Source of the DNA: Stenotrophomonas sp. Marseille-Q4652
GTDB lineage: Bacteria > Pseudomonadota > Gammaproteobacteria > Xanthomonadales > Xanthomonadaceae
Assembly: GCF_916618915.1 (NCBI RefSeq)
Contig: NZ_CAKAKE010000001.1
Span: 1,116,001 to 1,180,000, forward strand
Length of the DNA stretch: 64,000 nucleotides
Direction: 5' to 3'
Both the position numbers and the translations under genes were made by a program. This document shows, in pieces, positions 19,059-28,659 of this stretch (positions within the stretch are counted from its first letter, which is position 1; each line of letters begins with the position of its first letter). Below the pieces are notes generated by a model. The model saw only the letters and a list, made by a program, of their open reading frames with translations, searched no databases and was not told the origin of the DNA.

Positions 19059-20330
19059 ATGAATACATCACGCCGCCCGCTGGGCTTCTGGTCCGCCACC
19101 GCCCTGGTCGTGGGCAGCATGATCGGCTCGGGCACCTTCCTGCTGCCTGCCGCCCTGGCCCCGTACGGCGCGGCGTCGATCCTGGGCTGGGGCATTACCT
19201 TGTGCGGCGCGCTGCTGCTGGCCATCACCTTCGCCCAGCTGGCGCGGCGCTGGCCGCAGACCGGTGGCCCGTACGTCTTCGCGCGCAACGCCTTCGGCGA
19301 GCTGCCCGGCTTCGTCATCGCCTGGAGCTACTGGATCTCGATCTGGTGCGCGATTGCCGCCATTGCAGTGGCCTTTGCCGGCAGCGTGGGCGCGATCTTT
19401 CCGGCCCTGACCGCCACGCCGGTGCGCGCCGCCGGCTGCGCCCTGGTGGCGCTGTGGCTGTGCGCCGGGGTCAACCTGCTGGGCGTGCGCGAGGCCGGCC
19501 GCATGCAGTTGCTGACCACGGTGCTGAAGGTGGTGCCGTTGCTGCTGTTCGGCGGTGTGGCGCTGTGGTTTGTCGACACCAGCCACTACGTGCCGTTCAA
19601 CCGCAGCAGCGACAGCCTGCCCGCCGTCGCCAGCGCCACCGTCGCCCTGACCCTGTGGGCGATGATCGGACTGGAAGCGGCCACCGTGCCGGCCGAGGCC
19701 GTCGACGATGCGCCGCGTACCGTGTCCCGCGCCACCGTGGCCGGCACCGCGATTGCCGGCATCGCCACCATCCTGGCCTGCACCACGGTGATCGGCCTGC
19801 TGCCGGCCGACGTGCTGGAGAATTCCTCCGCGCCGATGGCCGATGCTGCTGCCTCACTGTGGGGGCCGACCTCGGGCACGCTGCTGGCGGTGGTGATGGC
19901 GATCTCCTGCCTGGGCGCGCTCAACGGCTGGATCCTGCTGTCGGCGCAACTGCCGATGGCCGCGGCACGTGACGGCGTGCTGCCGGCCGCCTTTGCCCGC
20001 CTCAACCCCCGTGGCACCCCGGCCTTCGGCGTGGTGGCCAGCAGCGTGCTGGCCACCGTGCTGGTGATCGCCAACTACAACCGCTCGCTGGTGCAGCTGT
20101 TCACCTTCTCGGTGCTGCTGTCCACCGCCGCCACCCTGTTGCCCTACGTCACCGGCGCGGCCGCGTGGGTGTGGCGTGGCACCGGCCTGACCACGCGTGT
20201 GCTGGCCGCCGGGGCGCTGGCCTACAGCCTGTATGCGGTGATCGGCGTTGGTGCCGAAGCGTTGCTGTGGGGTGCGGCGCTGGTGCTTGCCGGCCTGCCC
20301 ATTTATTTCTGGCTGCGCTGCCGACGCTGA
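19059..20330 (+). CDS. APC family amino acid permease, AdiC/PotE-like
   Basis: 423 residues from ATG 19059 (ATG 19044 is an alternative). Twelve hydrophobic segments. GSMIGSGTFLLPAAL is the helix-1 substrate motif and WAMIGLEAATVPAEAV the helix-6 region, closer to basic amino acid/polyamine antiporters than to the two CAT-type permeases at 9964-12940. Substrate unknown. A strong terminator follows. Confidence 0.85.
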   Translation: MNTSRRPLGFWSATALVVGSMIGSGTFLLPAALAPYGAASILGWGITLCGALLLAITFAQLARRWPQTGGPYVFARNAFGELPGFVIAWSYWISIWCAIAAIAVAFAGSVGAIFPALTATPVRAAGCALVALWLCAGVNLLGVREAGRMQLLTTVLKVVPLLLFGGVALWFVDTSHYVPFNRSSDSLPAVASATVALTLWAMIGLEAATVPAEAVDDAPRTVSRATVAGTAIAGIATILACTTVIGLLPADVLENSSAPMADAAASLWGPTSGTLLAVVMAISCLGALNGWILLSAQLPMAAARDGVLPAAFARLNPRGTPAFGVVASSVLATVLVIANYNRSLVQLFTFSVLLSTAATLLPYVTGAAAWVWRGTGLTTRVLAAGALAYSLYAVIGVGAEALLWGAALVLAGLPIYFWLRCRR

Positions 20331-20366
20331 TTTGTCTAGTCAAATCAGACACTTCGACAAACCCCC

Positions 20367-20391
20367 AACCCGGTCACAGGACCGGGTTTTT
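20367..20391 (+). terminator. intrinsic terminator after the APC permease
   Basis: AACCCGGTC, loop ACAG, GACCGGGTT followed by TTT. A 9-bp stem 36 bases after the stop. The rest of the gap to 20585 holds no gene and presumably the chemoreceptor promoter. Confidence 0.85.
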
Positions 20392-20585
20392 CGTATGCGA
20401 CTTTGGTAGGCAGGACCTAAATAAGCAATTGAGCGTGTCGATACCCCACTGCCCCCGACAGTGGCGTCCGCGCGCTCTCCCGTGGATGGATGCTGGCCGG
20501 GGATCCATTCCCCCCGACGGCCACAGTTGCGCATGAAGTGCAGTGCGGCCGACGGCCAGTTTCGCCCCCACCCCCCAGGTCAGTC

Positions 20586-22836
20586 ATGAACGAGTTCCTC
20601 CAACGCTTCACTGTCGGCAAGCGGATGTTTGCCGGCTTCGGCTTCCTGCTGGTGCTGATGGCCGCCATCGCCATAACGGCTGCATTCTCGTTGTCCACGC
20701 TGGAAGAGCACCTGCAGACCATCGCGGTCGAACGCACCACCAAGACCAAGCTGTCCAACGAGCTGTATGACGATGCCAACGAGCTGTACATCAGCCTGCA
20801 GGCCATCCTGCTGAGCGAGGACGAGGCGGGGCGCCAGGCGGCGCAGGATCACATCAAGCAGACACGCGCGAAGTTCGTCGCTTCCTACGACAAGCTCTCC
20901 GCCATGCCGGCGCGCGAGGAAGGCAAGAAGCTGGTGGCCGCCATCCAGGAGGCACGCCTGGCCGCCGCTCCGCTCAACGACGAGGTCGTCAACCTCGCCA
21001 TGGCCGGCCAGCGTGACGAGGCGGTCGCCTACCTCAACCAGAAGGCCGTCCCCGGCCTGCAGGCCTGGCGTAACGCCGTCACCGCCAACCTGGAGCGCGA
21101 GTCCAGGCAGATGCAGATCGCCTACGACGAGGCCCAGCAGGCCGCCTCGCGCGCCCGCACGATCCTGTTCGTGGTACTGGGCCTGGCCATCCTCATCGGC
21201 GTGTTCCTGGGGGCCACCTTCACCCGCAGCCTGACTGGCCCGCTGGGCCGTGCCGCCGCCGCCGCGCGTGAACTGGCTGCTGGCAAGCTCGATGGCGAGC
21301 GCCTGGTGGGTGGCGCCGACGAGGCGGGCGAAGTGCTGCGTGCCGTGCAGGCCACGCGCGAATCGCTGCAGACCCTGATCACGGGCTTGGAGGAAGTGGG
21401 TCGCGAGCACGACCGGGGCAATATTTCCGTGCGCATGGATGCCAGCAGATTGCAGGGCGAGTACCGCAATCTGAGCGAGATCATCAACAACCAGCTGGGC
21501 GAACACATCGGCACTGCCATGGCCGCCGGCCGCCTGGCGGCCGCCTATGCCCGCGGCGACCTGCGCGAGGACTTCCCGCGCGTGCCGGGCGAAAAGGCTG
21601 TGGTCATGAACGCGCTGGACAGCGTCAAGGCCAACCTGCTGGCACTGAGCCAGGAAATCGGCACGATCAGTCAGGCCGCGGTCCATGGTGATTTCAGCCT
21701 GCGCGGCGACGAGTCGCGCTTCGAGTACGGCTTCCGCGACATGGTGGTCAACCTCAACCAGCTGATGGCCACCGCCGACGGCAGCCTGCAGTCGCTGTCG
21801 CACCTGCTCAAGGCCATCGCCAGCGGCGACCTGACCACCCGCATGGAAGGCAACTACGACGGCGTGTTCGCCGACATGCGCGATGATGCCAACGCTACCG
21901 TGCGCAACCTGACGGCGATCATCGGCCGCATCCAGGAAGCTTCGGCCAGCATCAACAACTCGGCTTCGGAAATCGCCGAGGGCAATGCCGACCTGTCGCG
22001 CCGTACCGAGCAGCAGGCCGCCAACCTCGAGGAAACGGCCGCCTCGATGGAGGAACTGACCTCCACCGTGCGCCAGAACGCCGAACACGCACGCCAGGCC
22101 AACCAGCTGGCGATCGGTGCGGCCGACGTCGCCTCCACCGGTGGCGCCGTGGTCGGCCAGGTCGTGGAGACCATGACCGCGATCGAGGCCTCCTCGAAGA
22201 AGATCGCCGACATCATCTCGGTCATCGACGGCATCGCGTTCCAGACCAACATCCTGGCGCTCAACGCTGCCGTGGAAGCCGCCCGTGCCGGTGAGCAGGG
22301 CCGCGGTTTTGCCGTGGTTGCCTCGGAAGTGCGCACCCTGGCACAGCGTTCGGCCGGCGCCGCCAAGGAGATCAAGTCGCTGATCGATGATTCGGTGGAC
22401 AAGGTGGCCGATGGTTCGGCGCTGGTGCAGAAGGCCGGCTCGACCATGGCCGAGATCGTCAGCAGCGTGCAGCGCGTGACCAGCATCATGGCCGAGATCT
22501 CCGCGGCCTCGCAGGAGCAGACTGCCGGCATCGAGCAGGTCAGCCAGACCGTGGTGCAGATGGAACGAGACCACCCAGCAGAACGCCGCGCTGGTGGAAG
22601 AGGCCTCCGCCGCCGCCCGCTCGATGGAAGAGCAGGCCAACCAGCTGGTCGAGGCCGTCGCGGTGTTCCGCCTGGCGTCGGACGCGACGTCCGCCTTCGC
22701 CGCCCCGCGCCCGGCGGCGCGACCGGCTGCCCGCAGCGTTGCCGCTGCGCCGGCGCAACCTGCCCCGGTCCCGAAGGCTCGGGCGAAGGTCGAAGCCATT
22801 GCCTCGGCTGACGAGGGCGACTGGCAGGAGTTCTGA
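20586..22836 (+). pseudogene. methyl-accepting chemotaxis protein, frameshifted near the C-terminus
   Basis: A transmembrane chemoreceptor: a first membrane segment at about residues 13-36, a four-helix-bundle periplasmic domain, a second segment near 192-212, HAMP-like regions, then the coiled-coil signalling domain with the hairpin [20 protein letters not shown]. The frame from ATG 20586 goes astray at about 22564: [10 protein letters not shown] is read where chemoreceptors have [16 protein letters not shown]. Removing one A at 22564-22565 restores that sequence in the next frame, which ends at 22836 with EGDWQEF, an xWxxF-type tail that tethers CheR/CheB. As written, the protein runs to 22811 with an unrelated tail and no tether. 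Real mutation or sequence error. Confidence 0.85.
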
Positions 22837-22880
22837 GCCTGCATTACGGCCGGGAGATGTCTTCCCTGCCCGACTGACAG

Positions 22881-22916
22881 AAACGCCGGTCACCGCGAGG
22901 TAGCCGGCGTTTTTTG
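22881..22916 (+). terminator. intrinsic terminator of the chemoreceptor gene
   Basis: AAACGCCGG and CCGGCGTTT pair across a 14-base loop, followed by TTTT. It lies 44 bases after the restored stop. Confidence 0.8.
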
Positions 22917-22997
22917 TGCTCATACGCAGAACCCGAGTGCCGCAGCGGCCTCGGTGGGTTCAAAGGCCACTCACGCGCGACCACCCAGAATCGCGTG

Positions 22998-23774
22998 ATG
23001 CCACGCCCCGCTTCCCCACCCACCCTGGCCACCATCAACCGCGAGGCCTACATCTATTTTGGCGCCGGCGTCACCGTGGCCTGGCAACTGGCCAATCCCG
23101 GCGTCGGCCGCGGCGTGGCGCGCCACAGCCGCACGCTGGACCATCCGCTGCAACGCCTGCGCGCCACCATGTCATACGTGTACGCGGTGACGCTGGGTAC
23201 CGACGTGGATCGCGCCACCATTGCACGTCACGTCAACCACGCCCACCGTCCGGTGTCGGGTCCGGGGTACAACGCGTTCGACCAGGACCTGCAACTGTGG
23301 GTCGCCGCGACCCTGTATCGCGGCGCAGTGGATGTGTACGAGCTCTTCGTGGACCCGGTCCCGGCGCACGCTCGCGAGGGGCTGTACCGGGAAGGCTGGG
23401 CATTCGGCCGCAACCTGCAGGTACGCGACGCGCAATGGCCGGCCGACAGCGTGGGGTTTGACCGCTGGTGGCAGGCGCAGGAAGCCGGACTGACGGTGGA
23501 CGACGAGGTACGTGCCTATTTCCAGGCAGTGCTGCGCGGCGGTCAGGCGCCCTGGTACCTCAAACCCGCCCTGCCCCTGCAGCGATTCGTCACCCGGGGA
23601 TTGATGACGCCCCGCCTTCGCGAACTGTTCGGGCTGGCCTGGAGCACCCGTGACGAGCGCAACTGGCAGCGTTTCCGGCGCTGGGCACCACGCGTGTACT
23701 GGGCCATGCCGCATTGGCTGCGGCACTGGCCGGCGCGCCATTACCTGGCGCAACTGCGCAGGATGGCCACCTGA
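22998..23774 (+). CDS. MpaB-like oxygenase family protein (DUF2236)
   Basis: 258 residues from ATG 22998. INREAYIYFGAG, RTLDHPLQRLRATMSYVYAV and VNHAHRPV, with the histidines of the family, match the DUF2236/MpaB-type oxygenase fold, thought to bind haem or a similar cofactor as in latex-clearing protein relatives. The reaction is unknown. It stands alone between a terminator and a convergent gene. Confidence 0.75.
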   Translation: MPRPASPPTLATINREAYIYFGAGVTVAWQLANPGVGRGVARHSRTLDHPLQRLRATMSYVYAVTLGTDVDRATIARHVNHAHRPVSGPGYNAFDQDLQLWVAATLYRGAVDVYELFVDPVPAHAREGLYREGWAFGRNLQVRDAQWPADSVGFDRWWQAQEAGLTVDDEVRAYFQAVLRGGQAPWYLKPALPLQRFVTRGLMTPRLRELFGLAWSTRDERNWQRFRRWAPRVYWAMPHWLRHWPARHYLAQLRRMAT

Positions 23775-23796
23775 GCCATCCGTGCACCGGGGTGGA

Positions 23797-24486
23797 TCAG
23801 GCCTGCACGCCGAACAGTGAACCCACGGCCGTGGTCAGGCCCATCGCCAGCGCACCCCAGAACGCGACACGCAGCACGGACCTCATTACCGGCGCACCCC
23901 CGGTACGCGCGGCCACCGCGCCCAGAGCGGCGAGGAACAGCACCGAGCTGGCACCCACGCCCCACATCAGGCCACTGCCCGGCAGCACCAGCACCGCCAG
24001 CAGCGGCAGCATCGCGCCGGCCGAAAACGCCGCGGCAGAGGCGAGCGCGGCCTGCACCGGGTTGGCAGCCAGCACTTCGGAGATACCCAGCTCATCACGG
24101 CCATGCGCCGCCAGTGCGTCCCTGGCCATCAGCTGGGTGGCGACCTGCTCGGCCAGTGGCCGGTCCAGTCCGCGCTGCATGTAGATGCCGACCAGCTCCT
24201 CGTGTTCCTGCTCCGGGAACTCGGCCAGTTCCCTGCGTTCGCGCTCGAGGTCAGAGCGTTCGGTGTCGGCCTGCGAGCTGACCGACACGTATTCGCCGGC
24301 CGCCATCGACATCGCACCGGCCACCAGGCCGGCGATGCCGGCCAGCATCACCGCGCGGGTTCCGGTACCGGCTGCCGCCACGCCCAGCACCAGGCTGGCG
24401 GTGGAGACGATGCCATCGTTGGCGCCCAGCACGGCGGCACGCAGCCAGCCGGTGCGCTGGGTGCGGTGTCTTTCACTGTGTCGCAT
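23797..24486 (-). CDS. VIT1/CCC1 family metal transporter
   Basis: 229 residues from ATG 24486 (MRHSERHRTQR). The family signature GWLRAAVLGANDGIVSTASL is at the start; the acidic metal-binding loop ERERRELAEFPEQEHEEL lies between helices 2 and 3, and five membrane segments are visible. Family members move Fe(II) or Mn(II) out of the cytosol or into compartments; here efflux across the inner membrane is inferred. Confidence 0.88.
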   Translation of the reverse strand: MRHSERHRTQRTGWLRAAVLGANDGIVSTASLVLGVAAAGTGTRAVMLAGIAGLVAGAMSMAAGEYVSVSSQADTERSDLERERRELAEFPEQEHEELVGIYMQRGLDRPLAEQVATQLMARDALAAHGRDELGISEVLAANPVQAALASAAAFSAGAMLPLLAVLVLPGSGLMWGVGASSVLFLAALGAVAARTGGAPVMRSVLRVAFWGALAMGLTTAVGSLFGVQA

Positions 24487-24593
24487 CGGCTCCCCAGGGT
24501 TCAAAGAGGTCGCCGATAGCGTACGCCTTCCCGGTCGGGACGGCATGGATCACGCAAGGGGGCAGCGCCGCTGCAGCGCAACCCACCGGTGGA

Positions 24594-24812
24594 TCAGGCC
24601 TGCAGGGCCCTGACGATCTCGCGGACCGACAGCCCGAGCTCCAGCTGCAGGCGCACGTATTCGCGTTCCTTGCGCGAAAGGTTGCGGCCCAGCTCGATCC
24701 GCACGTCCTCCGCTTCGAGGATGCGCATGATGCGCGGCAGCGCGGAGCCGATCGCGTCCTGGCTGTAGCCGGCTTCGCGCAGCGCGGCGGTGATGAGGTC
24801 TTCGGTTTCCAT
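24594..24812 (-). CDS. small helical protein of unknown function
   Basis: 72 residues from ATG 24812 (METEDLITAALREAGYSQ). It is predicted all-helical, ending in GLSVREIVRALQA, which looks like the second half of a helix-turn-helix. Not recognised as a named family. It lies upstream of the VIT gene, 107 bases away, in the same direction. Confidence 0.5.
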   Translation of the reverse strand: METEDLITAALREAGYSQDAIGSALPRIMRILEAEDVRIELGRNLSRKEREYVRLQLELGLSVREIVRALQA

Positions 24813-24898
24813 GACACATCCGGGGGAGACAGGGCTGCATTGTGCGCCCTTCCGGACCCGGCAACCCTGAACTTTCCGCGTGCCCAATGCGGGCCAAC

Positions 24899-24924
24899 AA
24901 AAAAGGCAGGCCCGGAGGCCTGCC
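24899..24924 (-). terminator. intrinsic terminator of the Q/N-rich gene
   Basis: On the minus strand: GGCAGGCC, loop TCCG, GGCCTGCC, then TTTTTT. A textbook terminator, 26 bases after the stop of the gene at 24951. Confidence 0.88.
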
Positions 24925-24950
24925 CTTGTCGTGCGAGCAGTAGAGGAAAC

Positions 24951-25157
24951 TTATTCCTCTTCGTCGTTCATGCCGCCCTGCTGGCCCTGACCGCGCTGGT
25001 TCTGCTGCTGGCTCTGCTGGTCCTGCTGGTTCTGCTGGCGGTTCTGCTGGTTCTGGCCCTGGTTCTGGTCCTGCTGGTGCTGGCGCTGGCCCTGCTGGTC
25101 CTGCTGCCCCTGCTGGTCCTGACGATTGTTCTGGTTCTGCTGATTCTGGTTACCCAT
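24951..25157 (-). CDS. small Q/N-rich low-complexity protein
   Basis: 68 residues from ATG 25157, built almost wholly of Gln, Asn, Gly, Asp and Arg in QNQQ/QDQQ-like units, ending in MNDEEE. It has no hydrophobic core and no signal peptide; the composition is that of a disordered, hydrophilin- or prion-like protein. The codon pattern CAG/AAC and the strong terminator at its end argue that it is a real gene. Function unknown. In the other strand the repeat reads as a leucine-rich frame, which is a shadow. Confidence 0.6.
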   Translation of the reverse strand: MGNQNQQNQNNRQDQQGQQDQQGQRQHQQDQNQGQNQQNRQQNQQDQQSQQQNQRGQGQQGGMNDEEE

Positions 25158-25311
25158 CTTCGCTTCTCCATCCGGCAGCGGAATGCCGCCGGTTGAGGGA
25201 CATTCTGCGCATCGCCCCGTTAGCCACCCGTGCCAGATGCATCGCTGCCAGGTGAAAACCGCACACTCATGTTCGGCAGCCATGAATCCTTCAGCAGCCG
25301 GAGGCGGCCTT

Positions 25312-25342
25312 AAAAAAAACGGAGGCTCCGCAGAGCCTCCGT
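25312..25342 (-). terminator. intrinsic terminator of the M13 peptidase gene
   Basis: On the minus strand: ACGGAGGCTC, loop TGCG, GAGCCTCCGT, then a run of eight T. A 10-bp perfect stem directly after the stop at 25365. Confidence 0.9.
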
Positions 25343-25364
25343 CCGTGGCCAACCGGCTGGCCGG

Positions 25365-27488
25365 TTACCAGATACGCACGCGGTCTTCCGGCGCGACGTA
25401 CAGCGGGTCGTTGGCGGTCACGTTGAACGCTTCGTACCAGGCGTCGATGTTGCGCAGCGGGGCGAACGCACGGATGTGGCCCGGCGAGTGGGTGCCGTTG
25501 ACCAGCTGCTGGCGCAGGGCGTCATCACGCCACAGGGTGCGCCATACCTGCGCCCAGCCCATGAACAGGCGCTGCTCGCCGGTGAAGCCGTCGATCACCG
25601 GCGCCGGCTTGCCGCCCAGCGAGCGACGGTAGGCTTCCAGCGCGATGGTCAGGCCGCCGAGGTCGCCGATGTTCTCGCCCATCGCGACCTTGCCGTTGAT
25701 GTGCATGCCCGGCAGCTGCGGGAACTCGTAGGCCTCGTACTGCGCGCCCAGCTTGGCCGCCTGCACTTCGAACTTGGCCGCGTCATCTGCGGTCCACCAG
25801 TCACGCAGCACGCCGGCGCCATCGGACTTGCGGCCCTGGTCGTCGAAGCCGTGGATGATCTCGTGACCGATCACGCCACCGATGCCACCGTAGTTCACCG
25901 CCGGATCGGCGTCCGGATCGAAGAACGGCGGCTGCAGGATCGCGGCCGGGAACACGATCTCGTTCTTGACCGAGTTGTAGTAGGCATTGACCGTCTGCGG
26001 GGTCATGCCCCACTCGGCCTTGTCCACTTCCTTGCCGAGGCGGGCGCGGCGGTAATCCCATTCGAAGCGGCCGGCACGCAGGGCGTTGCCGAACACGTCG
26101 CCGTTGCGGATCTCCAGCGCGCTGTAGTCACGCCACTTTTCCGGGTGGCCGATCTTCAGGCCGAAGCCCTTGAGCTTGGCGTGGGCCTCGGCCTTGGTCG
26201 CCGGGCTCATCCACTCCAGCGCATCCAGGCGTGCGCCCATGGCGGCCTTCACGTTGGTCACCAGCGAATCCATCTTCGCCTTGGCGTCGGCCGGGAAGTA
26301 CGTCTTGACGTAGTCGCGGCCGATGGCCTCGCCCATGATGCGCTCGGCGTAGGCCACCGCGTTCTTCCAGCGCGGGCGCGGCTCCGGCTGGCCGGACATG
26401 AACTTCGCACGGAACTCGTAGTTGGTATCGACGAAGGCCTTGCTCAGCAGCGGCGCGGCTTCATCGGTGGTGTGGAAGGCCTGCCACGCCTGCAGCGTGG
26501 CGACGTCGGTGGCGCCGAACACCTTGGCCATCGCCGGGATGGCGCTGGCCTGGCGCAGCACCACGCGCTCGGCCTGGCCGACGCCGGCGGCATCGAAGAA
26601 CACGTCCCACGGGAACTGCGGCGCCTGCGCCTTCAGTTCGGCACGGGTCACCGGGTTGTAGGTCTTGTCGCGGTTGCGGCTCTCGGCGCGGGTCCAGTGG
26701 GCCTTGGCGATTTCGGTCTCTAACGCCATCACTTTGGCGGCGGCGTCAGCCGGCTTGTCCCAGCCGGCCATCCCCAGCAGTTGCTCGATGTAGGCGACAT
26801 AACGCTCGCGCTGCGGCGCGAACTTCTCGTCCAGGTACATCTGGCGGTCGCCCAGGCCCAGCCCGGACTGGCCCATGTACAACGTGTAGCGATCCGGATC
26901 GCGCTGGTCGTCGGACACCGACAGGCCGAACAGGCTGGCGCCCATGCTGCCGTGGTTGGCCCCCATCAGGCGCGCCATCGCGGTCCTGTCCTTGCCGGCC
27001 CGGATGGTAACCAGCAGCGGCTTGAGCGGCTCGATACCGGCCTTCTCCACGGCGGCCTCGTCGAGGAAGCCACGGTACAGCGCGGCGATCTTGGCGCCGT
27101 CGCCATCGGTGGCCGGGTTGCCCAGCGCATAGCCTTCCAGCTGCTGGTGGACGCGCACTTCGGACAGGTCGCGCAGCATCATGAAGGAGCCGAAGCTGGA
27201 CTTGTCCGACGGGATATCGGTGTTGCTCGCCCAGCTGCCGTTGACGTAGCCGAAGAAGTCCTCGCCCGGCTTGACCGAGGTGTCCATGCCAGCGGTATCG
27301 ATGCCCCAGCTGCCGTAGCGCTGCGTGGTGCCTGCGGCACCGGCGCCGGTGGAGCCGGCCTCGTCGGCGAACAGCACCTGGCTTGCGCACGCCTGGTCCA
27401 GGCACTCGTGGGACGGATGGGCAACAGCGGTGCCGGCCAGGCCAAGGGCCAGTACGGTGGCCGAGGTCAGCAGGGTCTTCTTCAACAT
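25365..27488 (-). CDS. M13 family metallopeptidase (neprilysin/PepO-like)
   Basis: 707 residues with a signal peptide (LLTSATVLALGLAGTAVA), so exported. The zinc site is HEIIHGFDD with the third ligand in GENIGDLGG; NAYYNSVKNEIVFPA is the conserved substrate-binding NAYY region and RVRIW is the M13 C-terminal end. It probably degrades peptides in the periplasm. Expressed alone, with a strong terminator downstream and the IS481 element inserted about 95 bases upstream of its start, where its promoter may be affected. Confidence 0.93.
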   Translation of the reverse strand: MLKKTLLTSATVLALGLAGTAVAHPSHECLDQACASQVLFADEAGSTGAGAAGTTQRYGSWGIDTAGMDTSVKPGEDFFGYVNGSWASNTDIPSDKSSFGSFMMLRDLSEVRVHQQLEGYALGNPATDGDGAKIAALYRGFLDEAAVEKAGIEPLKPLLVTIRAGKDRTAMARLMGANHGSMGASLFGLSVSDDQRDPDRYTLYMGQSGLGLGDRQMYLDEKFAPQRERYVAYIEQLLGMAGWDKPADAAAKVMALETEIAKAHWTRAESRNRDKTYNPVTRAELKAQAPQFPWDVFFDAAGVGQAERVVLRQASAIPAMAKVFGATDVATLQAWQAFHTTDEAAPLLSKAFVDTNYEFRAKFMSGQPEPRPRWKNAVAYAERIMGEAIGRDYVKTYFPADAKAKMDSLVTNVKAAMGARLDALEWMSPATKAEAHAKLKGFGLKIGHPEKWRDYSALEIRNGDVFGNALRAGRFEWDYRRARLGKEVDKAEWGMTPQTVNAYYNSVKNEIVFPAAILQPPFFDPDADPAVNYGGIGGVIGHEIIHGFDDQGRKSDGAGVLRDWWTADDAAKFEVQAAKLGAQYEAYEFPQLPGMHINGKVAMGENIGDLGGLTIALEAYRRSLGGKPAPVIDGFTGEQRLFMGWAQVWRTLWRDDALRQQLVNGTHSPGHIRAFAPLRNIDAWYEAFNVTANDPLYVAPEDRVRIW

Positions 27489-27576
27489 GGATGCTCCTGG
27501 TGGTTGGACGCGGCAGGCCGCGCAGTACTTCCCCCGACTTTAACCGCTGCCACGCCCGTACCCATGTGCTGGAAGG

Positions 27577-27582
27577 CCTAGC
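27577..27582. repeat. left target duplication of the IS481 element
   Basis: CCTAGC, repeated exactly at 28611-28616 on the other side of the element. The core CTAG is the known preferred target of IS481-group elements. Confidence 0.85.
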
Positions 27583-28528
27583 TGTGTAAACCCAGGACGT
27601 TGTTCAGTGGAAGCTGGATGCGGCTGATCGGGGGTTGGTAGCCAAGGCTGGCGTGCGGCCGGTGCCAGTTGTACTGGTGCAGCCAGCGAGGAAGAGCGTG
27701 CCGACGCTGCTCCGAGCTGTCGTAGGAGCGGGCATAGGCCCATTCGCGCAAAGCGGTCTGGACCAGGCGTTCGGCCTTGCCGTTGGTACGCGGGGTGTAG
27801 GGTCGCGTGCGCAGATGGCGCAGGCCCAAGCGGCGCAGGAGCCGGCGGAAGCGCCGGGACTTGTAGCAGGCACCGTTGTCGGTCATCACCCGGGTGAAGG
27901 TGACGCCCAGGCCGCGGTAGTAGCGCAGGGCTTGAAGCAGTGCGCGGCAGGCGCTGGATCCGCGCTCATCATCTTCGATGGTGCCGAAGGCGACTCGTGA
28001 GTGATCGTCGATGGCGAGGTGGACGAACTCCCAGCCTGCGCCATCGGAGGCGCCCTGGCGATCGCCCGTGACCCGATGGCCAGGGCGCCAGAAGCGACCC
28101 AGCATCTTGATATCAAGATGCAGCAGGTCCCCGGCCTGGTGATACTCGTAGCGATTGTCCGGGGGCGCAGGATCCAGCTCGGCCAACCGGTGCAGCCCGG
28201 CACGGCGCATCAGTCGGGCAATGGTGCTCAGGCCGACCGGCAGGGCCAATGCGCTCTGGCGGTAGGTCTCGCGTTGACGGCGCAGCGCGGTCACCTCGGC
28301 GGCCACCGATGGTGGGGTGGCATGCGGACAGCGGTGCGGGCGCGATGACCGGTCATCCAGGCCTGCCCAGCCTTCCTCGCGAAAGCGGCGCAGCCACTTG
28401 TAAGCGGTTCTGACGCTCACGCCCGCGGCATGCGCTGCCTCCTCGACCCGCAGGCCATGGTTGATCACTCGCTCCACAAGCAAGGCTCGACCGCGAGGCG
28501 TAAGACGGGCATGTTTATGCAGGTTCAT
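27578..28528 (-). CDS. IS481-family transposase
   Basis: 316 residues. N-terminal helix-turn-helix (VEEAAHAAGVSVRTAYKWLR), then an RNase H-like integrase core with the acidic triad in LDIKMLGRFW, MTDNGACYKS and NGKAERLVQ. The C-terminus PHASLGYQPPISR is typical. The last codons read through the terminal repeat, and the TAG stop at 27578-27580 lies outside the element, in the CTAG of the target duplication. Confidence 0.93.
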   Translation of the reverse strand: MNLHKHARLTPRGRALLVERVINHGLRVEEAAHAAGVSVRTAYKWLRRFREEGWAGLDDRSSRPHRCPHATPPSVAAEVTALRRQRETYRQSALALPVGLSTIARLMRRAGLHRLAELDPAPPDNRYEYHQAGDLLHLDIKMLGRFWRPGHRVTGDRQGASDGAGWEFVHLAIDDHSRVAFGTIEDDERGSSACRALLQALRYYRGLGVTFTRVMTDNGACYKSRRFRRLLRRLGLRHLRTRPYTPRTNGKAERLVQTALREWAYARSYDSSEQRRHALPRWLHQYNWHRPHASLGYQPPISRIQLPLNNVLGLHS

Positions 28529-28610
28529 CCGGGGCTCCTGGAGGGGTGGCTGATTCGCACCTCCAGTCTTCCGGGATCACCCCGGATGAACAACCTACTG
28601 AGAGATCACA
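27583..28610 (-). mobile_element. IS481-family insertion sequence, complete
   Basis: 1028 bases bounded by imperfect terminal inverted repeats of about 24 bp: TGTGTAAACCCAGGACGTTG at the left and, on the other strand, TGTGATCTCTCAGTAGGTTG at the right, both continuing TTCA. Each end starts with TGTG. It is flanked by 6-base direct repeats CCTAGC. One transposase gene fills it. The matching duplications and intact reading frame suggest a recent insertion between the M13 peptidase gene and the C13 peptidase gene, 49 bases upstream of the latter's start. Confidence 0.92.
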
Positions 28611-28616
28611 CCTAGC
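28611..28616. repeat. right target duplication of the IS481 element
   Basis: CCTAGC, identical to 27577-27582. Confidence 0.85.
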
Positions 28617-28659
28617 CGCGCGGCTGTACACCTTCCACCGGCTTGGGCACTCTTGCCGC

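Noticed and set aside
24951..25157. Short repeats resembling a CRISPR or minisatellite array
   Set aside because: The units are CAG/AAC-type codons of one open frame with ATG, stop and terminator; there are no regular spacers. The leucine-rich frame on the other strand is a shadow.
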